DNA from: Accumulibacter sp.
GTDB lineage: Bacteria; Pseudomonadota; Gammaproteobacteria; Burkholderiales; Rhodocyclaceae
Assembly (NCBI GenBank): GCA_017302455.1
Contig: JAFLDO010000002.1
Span: 97,749-161,748 of the forward strand
Reading direction: 5' to 3'
DNA length: 64,000 nt
Shown piece after piece: positions 57,320 to 64,000 of the stretch. The position numbers and the translations under genes are program-made. The notes under the pieces are model-generated. The model searched no databases. It saw only the letters and a program-made list of their open reading frames with translations, and was not told the origin of the DNA. Within the stretch, counting starts at the first letter, position 1. The number at the start of each line of letters is the position of its first letter.

Positions 57320-57586
57320 TCAGGCTCTGCTGCCTTTCTCGGGCATCACGATGTTGACCTCGAGCACCTCGAAGTTCCCCTGCTTCTCCAGCGACACCTT
57401 GATGTCCTCCGCGTTGACCGACACGTACTTCGAGATGACGGTCATCAACTCCTGTTGCAGGGCGGGCAGGAAGTCGGGCGTGCTGGTGCCGCCATTGCGC
57501 TCGTGGGCAATGATCAGTTGCAGGCGTTCCTTGGCGATGGCTGCCGTCTTGGGCTTGTTGCCGAAGATGAGGGAGAAGAGCGACAT
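57320..57586 (-). CDS. minE: Cell division topological specificity factor MinE
   Basis: 88-residue MinE, which stimulates MinD ATPase to drive pole-to-pole oscillation. N-terminal membrane/anti-MinCD segment ([29 protein letters not shown]) and C-terminal dimer domain ([20 protein letters not shown]). A GTG two codons upstream overlaps the minD stop; the ATG at 57586 is the usual start. Last gene of minC-minD-minE. Confidence 0.96.
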   Translation of the reverse strand: MSLFSLIFGNKPKTAAIAKERLQLIIAHERNGGTSTPDFLPALQQELMTVISKYVSVNAEDIKVSLEKQGNFEVLEVNIVMPEKGSRA

Positions 57587-57588
57587 CC

Positions 57589-58410
57589 TCACTTGCTCCC
57601 GAAAAAGCGCTTGAAGAGACCGGGCTTCTCGTAGTCGACGAAACGCAGCGGGATGCTCTCGCCGAGGAAGCGGCCAACGACGTCGAGGTAGGCGCCGGCC
57701 ACGTCGCTGCCGGCCAGATGGATTGCCGGCGTCCCGGCATTCGACGACTGCAGCACCGATTCCGATTCGGGAATGACGCCGATGATCGGCACGCGCAGGA
57801 TCTCCTGGACGTCCTTGTACGACAGCATCTCGCCATCGCTGACGCGCTTCGGCGAGTAGCGGGTAATCAGCAGGTGTTCCTTGACGGGCTCGCCGCCGAG
57901 CAGGGCGCGACGTGATTTCGCCTGGATGATGCCGAGGATGCGGTCCGAGTCACGCACCGAGGACACCTCCGGGTTGGAGACCACCAGCGCTTCGTCGGCG
58001 AAAGTCAGAGCCATCACCGCGCCGCGCTCGATGCCTGCCGGCGAATCGCACACGACATAGTCGAAGCCCATGTGTTCGAGTTCCTTGAGAACCTTCTCGA
58101 CACCTTCCTCGGTCAGCGCATCCTTGTCGCGGGTTTGCGAAGCGGGCAGGACGAACAGGTTGCCGTTATCGCAGTGCTTGTCCTTGATCAAAGCCTGAGT
58201 GAGTGTCGCTTCGCCGTTGAGCACATTGACCAGATCATAGACGACGCGCCGCTCACAGCCCATGATCAGATCGAGGTTGCGCAGGCCGACATCAAAATCG
58301 ATGACCGCAGTCTTGTAGCCGCGCAGAGCGAGGCCCGAGGCGAAGCTGGCGCTGGTGGTGGTCTTGCCGACACCGCCCTTGCCTGACGTTACGACGACGA
58401 TACGTGTCAC
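57589..58410 (-). CDS. minD: Septum site-determining protein MinD
   Basis: 273-residue ParA-type ATPase. The deviant Walker A GKGGVGKT is at 10-17 with both lysines present; [20 protein letters not shown] and the C-terminal membrane-targeting helix [10 protein letters not shown] are intact. The start is GTG. It recruits MinC and MinE to the membrane, and lies between them as usual. Confidence 0.97.
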   Translation of the reverse strand: MTRIVVVTSGKGGVGKTTTSASFASGLALRGYKTAVIDFDVGLRNLDLIMGCERRVVYDLVNVLNGEATLTQALIKDKHCDNGNLFVLPASQTRDKDALTEEGVEKVLKELEHMGFDYVVCDSPAGIERGAVMALTFADEALVVSNPEVSSVRDSDRILGIIQAKSRRALLGGEPVKEHLLITRYSPKRVSDGEMLSYKDVQEILRVPIIGVIPESESVLQSSNAGTPAIHLAGSDVAGAYLDVVGRFLGESIPLRFVDYEKPGLFKRFFGSK

Positions 58411-58512
58411 CGGTGGTTCTCCGCAAGTGAAAGCCGAGATTCTACCTGCAGATTGGCCTTTCTGCTGACTTGGCGGCGACGTCGGCGGGTAGTGCCGGCG
58501 CTTGCCGGGCCG

Positions 58513-59295
58513 TCAGTCGGTCTTCAGTGGCTCGACGAGCAGTCTTCCCGGATCGTCGCCAGTGTTTTCCGTCAGTCGGACCTGAACGGGCTTGCCAGCC
58601 ATCGCGGCTGGAACGCCGGCATCGAATGTCCGATACAGCCCGGCGATCGATACCAGTTCGGCATCGAAGCGCGTGCAGAGAATGCGCGCGTCCTCGGCAC
58701 CGCTGGCGCCAGCCAGAGCGCGGCCGCGCAAGGGCGCATAGATGTGGATGCTGCCGTCGGCAATGACTTCGGCGCCGGCGTTGACGGCGGCCAGTACCAC
58801 CAGGTCACCGCCACGTGCATAGACCTGCTGTCCCGAGCGCAGTGGCCGGTCGACGAACAGCGTTGGCTTTACCCCGCTGCTGCCGACGCTCGTCGGTGCG
58901 GCGTTGGCGACCGGTTCTTCGGCCGCAGGTGGTGGCGCGGGCGGCATTTCCGGGGCGGGTGTTGCGGGCGAGCGGTGTACGCTGGCGTAGGCCGGCAGGC
59001 CGACCGCCGCGGCGGTCTGGCGCAGTTCCTCGCTCCCGCCGCGCACGCCAATCACGTTCAGGCCATACAGTTTCAGCACCCGGTGTACGCGCGGCCAGTC
59101 GGCTTCCGCCAGGTCGCCGAGCTGCGACAATTCGAGCACTGCCGCGTCGCCGTCGAAGAAGGGGTCGTCGCCGAACAGGGCGCTGGCGGCCTTGGCCAGG
59201 GCGTCGGGCTGCAGGGAGCGTACGGTGACCGCGACGACAGGCAGCGTGATTCCCTTGAATTCGATCAACTGGAGCTTGTTGTTGGCTTGCGGCAT
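58513..59295 (-). CDS. minC: Septum site-determining protein MinC
   Basis: 260-residue inhibitor of FtsZ assembly. N-terminal FtsZ-binding domain (about 1-105), a Pro/Ala-rich linker (about 108-135), and the C-terminal beta-helix with [46 protein letters not shown], which binds MinD. First gene of the min group; minD begins 102 bp downstream. A 115-bp gap separates it from the ubiquinone hydroxylase gene. Confidence 0.95.
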   Translation of the reverse strand: MPQANNKLQLIEFKGITLPVVAVTVRSLQPDALAKAASALFGDDPFFDGDAAVLELSQLGDLAEADWPRVHRVLKLYGLNVIGVRGGSEELRQTAAAVGLPAYASVHRSPATPAPEMPPAPPPAAEEPVANAAPTSVGSSGVKPTLFVDRPLRSGQQVYARGGDLVVLAAVNAGAEVIADGSIHIYAPLRGRALAGASGAEDARILCTRFDAELVSIAGLYRTFDAGVPAAMAGKPVQVRLTENTGDDPGRLLVEPLKTD

Positions 59296-59410
59296 GGAAT
59301 CTTCACCGAGGTGGATCGTGGATTTGGCAAGCCGCGAAGTCTAGCCGAATCGGCGGCAAAAGCGAAACACGCGGCAGGCGCTATCGCGCCACGCGAACGG
59401 TGCGGATGGA

Positions 59411-60565
59411 CTACAGCCAGGCGCGGGCGCCCCAGATCATTCGCCTGGCGACGAAGTGCCGGAGTGGCGGGAAGAGATCGAGCGCCTGCAGGCCAAGCCC
59501 GCGCGCGCAGCGCAGCGGCGCCAGGTCGTTGGAGAAGAGGCGCACGATACCGTCGGTAAATGCCATGCTTCCCTGGCGGTCGAGGCGACGCCCACGGGCG
59601 TAGCTGGCCAGCGTTCCGGCAGCTCCGGCGTCGCCACCGGTCTTGCCCAGCAAGGCCTCGGCGAGTTCGCACGCGTCGCGCAGACCGAGGTTGAAGCCCT
59701 GGCCGGAGACCGGGTGCAGGCTTTGCGCGGCATTGCCGATCCATACCTGGCGGGAAGCGCTGACCTGTCGGCGAACGCGTAGCGCCAAAGGGAAGCTGGC
59801 GCGCGCGCCGCTGGCGACAAAATCGAGACGACCGCCGAACTGGGCGCGCAGGGCGGCGAGAAAAGGAGACTCGTCGAGGGCAAGGAGTTGCCTGGCCTTG
59901 TCAGGCGGTACGGTAAACACCACCGAGTAATCCTGTCCAAGCGGTAACAGGGCGAGCGGACCGTCGGGCGTAAAGCGTTCCCAGGCGCGGTGCGCGTGCC
60001 CCGGGACGGGGCGCACTTCGGCAACGACGGCGTGCTGCCGGTAGTCGCTGACGCGGACGTCGGCCTCGTCTCCCGGCGTGCCTTCGGCATGCACGACGAG
60101 TTGCGCGGCGACGCCGTGCTCAGCGCCGTCGCCGGCCAGCCTGATTTCGGCAGCTTCGCCGCCGGTCGTCAGGCTGATCAGGGCGTGCTCGTTCAGCAAG
60201 TGCGCCGGATCGATGCGCGCAGCGAGGGTGGCGGCCAGGTCGCGGTAGCGCATCACGTAGCCGAGCGCCGGCAGGTCATAGTCGTCGGCGTCGATGACCG
60301 TGCGGCCGAAGCCGGTGCGCTGCGACACATGGATCGAACGAATCGGCGTGCCGGCGCCGGCGTTCCAGGCGCCGAGGTGTTCGAGGAGTTGTCGGCTACC
60401 GTGTGACAGCGCCAGGGCCCGCGGATCGGTCTCCCAGGCGCCGCGCCGGCGATTGTCGATCAGCAGGACGCTGTACGGACCACCGGCGAGGGCCAGTGCC
60501 AGAGTCATGCCGACCGGGCCGGCGCCGATGATGGCGATGTCCACCCGGCTGCTGCTCTCAGTCAT
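59411..60565 (-). CDS. UbiH/VisC-type FAD-dependent hydroxylase
   Basis: 384-residue flavin monooxygenase of the UbiH/UbiF/VisC family, which hydroxylates the ubiquinone ring. The FAD fold DIAIIGAGPVGMTLALAL and the second motif GNAAQSLHPVSGQGFNLGLRDACELAEAL are clear; most relatives have NAAHTLHP, so Gln at that position is a small departure. Which ring carbon it acts on cannot be read. It overlaps pepP by 8 bp, an order like E. coli pepP-ubiH, which favours UbiH. Confidence 0.9.
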   Translation of the reverse strand: MTESSSRVDIAIIGAGPVGMTLALALAGGPYSVLLIDNRRRGAWETDPRALALSHGSRQLLEHLGAWNAGAGTPIRSIHVSQRTGFGRTVIDADDYDLPALGYVMRYRDLAATLAARIDPAHLLNEHALISLTTGGEAAEIRLAGDGAEHGVAAQLVVHAEGTPGDEADVRVSDYRQHAVVAEVRPVPGHAHRAWERFTPDGPLALLPLGQDYSVVFTVPPDKARQLLALDESPFLAALRAQFGGRLDFVASGARASFPLALRVRRQVSASRQVWIGNAAQSLHPVSGQGFNLGLRDACELAEALLGKTGGDAGAAGTLASYARGRRLDRQGSMAFTDGIVRLFSNDLAPLRCARGLGLQALDLFPPLRHFVARRMIWGARAWL

Positions 60566-61865
60566 GGCGCATCACCTCCTCGATCTCGGCGATGGTCCGT
60601 GGCGCACTGGTGTAGACCGTGCACCCGTCGGCATTGACGAAGACGTCGTCCTCGATGCGCACGGCGATGCCATGCAGATGCCTGGGGACGGGTTCCCCGG
60701 GGCGGAAGTAGAGGCCCGGTTCGACGGTCAGCGCCATTCCCGGAGTCAGCCTGACCCAGTCGTCGTCGGTGGCGCCGGTTCTGTAGTCGCCGACGTCGTG
60801 TACGTCGAGGCCCAGCCAATGGCCGGTGCGGTGCATGTACCAGGGCTTGTACGCTTCGCTTTCGATCGCGCCATCGACGCTGCCGGTGAGCACCTTGAGA
60901 TCGATCAGTCCCTGCGTCAGAACCCGCAGGGCGGCCAGGTGATAGTCGGTGAACGCGGCGCCGGGCCGCACCGCGGCGATTGCCGCCTGCTGCGCGGCGA
61001 GGACGATCTCGTAGACCTCGCGCTGGACCGCGCTGAAACGGCCGCCGACGGGAAAGGTGCGGGTGATGTCGGAAGCGTAGCCGCTGACTTCGCAGCCGGC
61101 ATCGATGAGCACCAGCGAATGGCCGGCCAGCAACTTGTTGTTGTCGACGTAATGCAGGATGCAGGCGTTGGCACCGCCGGCGACGATTGGGGTATAGGCA
61201 TGTCCGTCGGCTCCGCGTCGGCGAAACTCATAGGCGAGTTCGGCCTCGAGTTCGTATTCGGCCATTCCCGGTCGGCAGGCGCGCATGGCGCGGACGTGGC
61301 CAGCCGAGGCGATGTCCGCGGCCTGGCGCATGGTGTCGATCTCGTGCGCATCCTTGGTCAGTCGCATCTGGTCGAGAACGCCCCGCAAGTCGCGGATTTC
61401 GTTTGGTGCGCGCGTGCCGTTGCGGCTCTGGGCGCGCACCGCATTCAGTGCGTCGGCGATTCGCTGGTCCCAGTCCGCGTCGTGACCGAGCGAGTGCCAG
61501 AGCGCGCTGCGGTTGGCGAGCAGTTCGGGCAGCATCCGTTCGAGGCTGACTATCGGATACGCCTCGGAAAAATCGAAAGCCTGACGCGCGGTCTCGGGTC
61601 CGTAGCGGAAACCGTCCCAGGTCTCGCGCTCTTCGTTCTTTTCTCGGCAGAACAGTATCGATTTCGGTTGCGTGCCACCGACGAGAACGATCACCGCATC
61701 GGGTTCGGGAAAGCCGCTGAGATACCAGAAATAGCTGTCGAAGCGGTAGGGATAGTGCGCGTCCCGGTTGCGCACGCGCTCCGGTGCCGTGGGGATGACG
61801 GCGACACCGTCACCGATTTGCGCCAGCAGTTGCTGACGGCGCCTGACGTAGTGGTGATGGTTCAT
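60558..61865 (-). CDS. pepP: Xaa-Pro aminopeptidase
   Basis: 435-residue metalloprotease removing an N-terminal residue before proline. An N-terminal aminopeptidase-P domain (about 1-150) is followed by a pita-bread domain with LIDAGCEVSGYASDITRTFPVGG (metal Asp pair), HRTGHWLGLDVHDVGDYR (His) and late Glu in TVEPGLYF and RIEDDVFV. Overlaps both neighbours: ubiH-type gene downstream by 8 bp and murU upstream by 4 bp. Confidence 0.95.
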   Translation of the reverse strand: MNHHHYVRRRQQLLAQIGDGVAVIPTAPERVRNRDAHYPYRFDSYFWYLSGFPEPDAVIVLVGGTQPKSILFCREKNEERETWDGFRYGPETARQAFDFSEAYPIVSLERMLPELLANRSALWHSLGHDADWDQRIADALNAVRAQSRNGTRAPNEIRDLRGVLDQMRLTKDAHEIDTMRQAADIASAGHVRAMRACRPGMAEYELEAELAYEFRRRGADGHAYTPIVAGGANACILHYVDNNKLLAGHSLVLIDAGCEVSGYASDITRTFPVGGRFSAVQREVYEIVLAAQQAAIAAVRPGAAFTDYHLAALRVLTQGLIDLKVLTGSVDGAIESEAYKPWYMHRTGHWLGLDVHDVGDYRTGATDDDWVRLTPGMALTVEPGLYFRPGEPVPRHLHGIAVRIEDDVFVNADGCTVYTSAPRTIAEIEEVMRHD

Positions 61866-62557
61866 GAGGATGGCACCAGTTCCCTATCCAGTTCGGCGAG
61901 ACGTTCGGGTGTCCCGACGTCGACCCAGCGACCGCTGTGTCGCTCGCCGCGGATCAATCCACGCGCTATTCCGTGGTCGAGCAGTGGGCGCAGCTTCATC
62001 ATCGCGCCGACCTGTACGGCGGCGAAGAAGTCTGGCCGGAAGATGCCGATGCCGGCGTAGGTGAGGGTGTGTTCGCTGTCGCTTGCCGCATACCGGACGA
62101 TGTTTCCGGCCAGGCAGAAGTCGCCGCCGGGATGGTGTGACGGATTGTCGACGAGAACCAGATGGGCGGCGCGCTGCGGGTCGAGGGTGTCCGCCAGCCG
62201 TGGCGCGGCGGCGAAGTCCCAGTCGCACCAGACATCGCCATTGATCGCCAGGAACGCCCGGTCGCCGAGCAGCGGCAGCGCCGCGGCGATGCCGCCGGCG
62301 GTCTCCAGCGCTCCCGCGGGTTCCGGCGAGTAGGTGATGTGCAGGCCGTAGGCGTTCCCGTCGCCGAGCGTCGCGACGATCTGTTCGCCGAGATGCGAGT
62401 GGTTGATGACGACATTGCGGTATCCGGCTGCCGCGAGCCGCTCCAGGTGCCAGACGATCAACGGCTTGCCGCCGGCCCGCAGCAGGGGCTTCGGCGTCGT
62501 GTCGGTGAGTGGCCGCAGACGTTCGCCGCGACCGGCGGCGAGGATCATGGCTTTCAT
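61862..62557 (-). CDS. murU: N-acetylmuramate alpha-1-phosphate uridylyltransferase
   Basis: 231-residue sugar nucleotidyltransferase. MurU makes UDP-MurNAc from MurNAc-1-phosphate in the salvage route that bypasses fosfomycin-sensitive MurA. The signature AAGRGERLRPLTDTTPKPLL is intact, with INGDVWCDWDF as the metal-binding strand and GRWVDVGTPERL near the end. The ATG shares one base with the stop of the kinase gene upstream (TGATG). The amgK-murU pairing supports this name over other nucleotidyltransferases. Confidence 0.9.
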   Translation of the reverse strand: MKAMILAAGRGERLRPLTDTTPKPLLRAGGKPLIVWHLERLAAAGYRNVVINHSHLGEQIVATLGDGNAYGLHITYSPEPAGALETAGGIAAALPLLGDRAFLAINGDVWCDWDFAAAPRLADTLDPQRAAHLVLVDNPSHHPGGDFCLAGNIVRYAASDSEHTLTYAGIGIFRPDFFAAVQVGAMMKLRPLLDHGIARGLIRGERHSGRWVDVGTPERLAELDRELVPSS

Positions 62558-63600
62558 CAGAAGGTGTAGCCGAGGTCGACCTGGCGGTTCTCGATGCGGT
62601 CGAGGAGTCTGGCGAGCGGCCGCAGCTCGTGGTAGCGCTGGCAGGTCCGGCGTAGATAGCCCAGCACGCGCGGCATGTCGCCAAGGTAGTCGGTCTTCCC
62701 GTCGCGGTGACAGAGGCGGGCGAAAATACCGAGTACCTTGAGCTGGCGCTGCGCTCCCATCCATTCGTAATCCCGGTAGAAGTCGTGGAAGTCCGCCGGC
62801 ACCGGCAGTCCGGCGCGCCGCGCGGCTTCCCAGTAGCGGATCACGAAGTCGAGTTCCTGATCTTCCGGCCAGTCGATGTAGGCGTCGCGATAGAGCGAGA
62901 CGAGGTCGTAGGTGAGCGGGCCGTACACGGCGTCCTGGAAATCGAGAATACCCGGGTTGGCCGGGAAGCCGGCAGACGCAGAGGGTGCGTCGCCGTCGAC
63001 GAGCATCAGGTTGCGCGAGTGGTAGTCGCGATGCACGAAGACTTGCGCCTGCCCCAGGTTGTTGGCGAGGATCGCGGCAAAGGCCGTCTGCAGGGTCTGC
63101 TTTGTCTGCTCGTCGAGCGTCAGGCCAAGGTGGCGTGTCAGGTACCAGTCGGGGAAGAGCGCCAGTTCATGGTCCAGCAGCCGGCGGTCGTAGTTGGCAA
63201 GGACTCCGGGCCGGCTGGCCAGCTGGATGGCCACGAGGGCGCTGTTGGCATCGCCATAGAGTCGGGGCGCCGTCGTTCTGTCCTGCAGGGCACTCAGGTA
63301 GGTCGTGCCGCCGAGGTCCGAGAGAAGCAGGAACCCCTGTTCAAGATCCTGAGCGAGCACTTCCGGGACATGCACGCCCGCCACGCCGAACAAGCTGGCG
63401 ACCTTCAGGAAGGGGCGGCAGTCCTCCTTGTCGGGCGGCGCGTCCATGACGATGCGCGTGCCTCCATCCGGCAGGCTGACCCGAAAGTAACGTCGAAAGC
63501 TCGCGTCAGCCGAAGCGGGTTCGAGGCCGATCTCCTGTCCGGGGAAGCGCGGCGACAGCATTTCATGGATCCAGTCACGCAACAGGGCGGTACGCGGCAT
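62557..63600 (-). CDS. amgK: Anomeric MurNAc/GlcNAc kinase (aminoglycoside phosphotransferase family)
   Basis: 347-residue kinase of the APH fold. In Pseudomonas, AmgK phosphorylates MurNAc and GlcNAc at C1 for MurU. Catalytic loop VHRDYHSRNLM and metal site ILDFQDAVYGPLTYDLVSL are clear; ADASFRRYFRV opens the nucleotide lobe. Normal length. It is directly followed by murU and divergent from lptD, a conserved layout. Confidence 0.92.
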   Translation of the reverse strand: MPRTALLRDWIHEMLSPRFPGQEIGLEPASADASFRRYFRVSLPDGGTRIVMDAPPDKEDCRPFLKVASLFGVAGVHVPEVLAQDLEQGFLLLSDLGGTTYLSALQDRTTAPRLYGDANSALVAIQLASRPGVLANYDRRLLDHELALFPDWYLTRHLGLTLDEQTKQTLQTAFAAILANNLGQAQVFVHRDYHSRNLMLVDGDAPSASAGFPANPGILDFQDAVYGPLTYDLVSLYRDAYIDWPEDQELDFVIRYWEAARRAGLPVPADFHDFYRDYEWMGAQRQLKVLGIFARLCHRDGKTDYLGDMPRVLGYLRRTCQRYHELRPLARLLDRIENRQVDLGYTF

Positions 63601-63622
63601 GCCGCTTCTCCTTGGGCGATGA

Positions 63623-63646
63623 TGCTAAAATGGCGTGATTTTACCA
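63623..63646. promoter_or_regulatory. Overlapping promoters of lptD and amgK
   Basis: Two extended -10 elements face each other: TGCTAAAAT on the plus strand (63623-63631) for lptD, and TGGTAAAAT on the minus strand (63646-63638) for amgK. The two TAAAAT boxes form an inverted repeat with a 6-bp centre. Each start would lie in the other's -10 region, so the two promoters should exclude one another. No -35 seen for either. Confidence 0.55.
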
Positions 63647-63713
63647 TCCGACCCGCCGGCCAAACCGCCGCCGGGGACAACCACCTGCAGTACTCTACTC
63701 TGACCTCTACGGA

Positions 63714-64000
63714 ATGACGTGTCCCTACCGGCCCAAGCCGCTCACCCTGATCTTCTGCTGTGCCGGCACGCTGGCTGCCGGTTTCGCGGGCCAGGTAGAG
63801 GCGCAACCGCCGGCTTTGTTCCGTGTCGATCCTGCCCTGCTCGGCTTGCCGCCAATCAAGGTGGATCGACCGCCGGTGGCGGCACCGGCGGACCGGCCGG
63901 GGGCCGAGGCCAGACCGGTGGAGGAGGTCAGTGTCGAAACGCGGCCGCTGCCAGCACCGCCGGCCGCCGCCGCGGCTCGCGAGGCCCGGCCGGCAGCGGT
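63714..64000 (+). CDS. lptD: LPS-assembly protein LptD, N-terminal part (runs off the window)
   Basis: The frame starting ATG 63714 stays open to the window edge: 95 complete codons. A signal peptide (about 1-30: LTLIFCCAGTLAAGFAGQVEAQ) is followed by FRVDPALLGLPPIKVDRPP and a long Pro/Ala/Glu-rich stretch, which is how betaproteobacterial LptD begins before the periplasmic domain and barrel. LptD inserts lipopolysaccharide into the outer membrane with LptE. Its position opposite amgK-murU supports the name. The rest of the gene is outside the window. Confidence 0.8.
   Translation, partial: MTCPYRPKPLTLIFCCAGTLAAGFAGQVEAQPPALFRVDPALLGLPPIKVDRPPVAAPADRPGAEARPVEEVSVETRPLPAPPAAAAAREARPAA

Overview
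The window is a compact, GC-rich bacterial chromosome segment. Gene content and order point to a betaproteobacterium of the Rhodocyclales, most like Candidatus Accumulibacter or Dechloromonas. That placement is inferred from gene neighbourhoods I recognise (torF-glnK, PP0621-pilS-pilR-ampD, rplU-rpmA-obgE-proB, hemC-hemD-hemX-hemY, dusB-fis-purH-purD, minC-minD-minE, murU/amgK next to lptD), not from a search. I see no insertion sequence, prophage, CRISPR array or rRNA. There is one tRNA (Pro, CGG). Almost everything is core metabolism and cell biology.

Layout. 1-1335: a nitrogen-control unit (glnK, a TorF-type porin) on the minus strand, with a sigma-54 promoter and upstream NtrC-like dyads. 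1515-6682: ubiK, yifB, two facing MFS transporters and a BamE-like lipoprotein. 6819-10789: speD, a TrpB2-type enzyme, a SPOR protein, coaE and zapD. 10965-14348: an MFS transporter, a GNAT protein, an InaA-type kinase and a methyltransferase. 14462-18632: proB, obgE, rpmA and rplU face ispB and tRNA-Pro, with back-to-back consensus promoters. 18783-22560: the PilS/PilR two-component system and ampD. 22669-29689: an aminotransferase, then GTP-type PEP carboxykinase diverging from malic enzyme, then a patatin-like lipase. 29817-31070: a penicillin-binding endopeptidase. 31349-35320: a complete sulfate ABC importer (sbp, cysT, cysW, cysA). 35422-39961: a three-gene module of small binding protein, outer-membrane porin and GGDEF/EAL protein. 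40064-43772: hemA, prfA, prmC and grxD. 43896-47658: an AhpD-like protein, a second BamE-like lipoprotein, a Ser/Thr kinase with a cyclic-nucleotide domain, and argH. 47835-51870: cytochrome c4, then hemC and hemD followed by decayed hemX and hemY. 51904-63600: a long minus-strand run of hemF, purD, purH, fis, dusB, minE, minD, minC, a UbiH-type hydroxylase, pepP, murU and amgK. The start of lptD runs off the right edge.

Working together: hemA, hemC, hemD and hemF give much of the tetrapyrrole route. CysTWA with Sbp brings in sulfate. PEPCK and malic enzyme control the PEP/pyruvate/C4 node. MurU, AmgK, AmpD and the PBP7-like enzyme belong to peptidoglycan recycling and remodelling. MinCDE and ZapD place and stabilise the division ring.

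The most noteworthy observations are the decay of hemX and hemY inside an otherwise intact operon, the NtrC/sigma-54 control region in front of torF-glnK, the binding protein/porin/c-di-GMP module, and the overlapping promoters between amgK and lptD. I found no clear candidate for a wholly new defence or mobile system.
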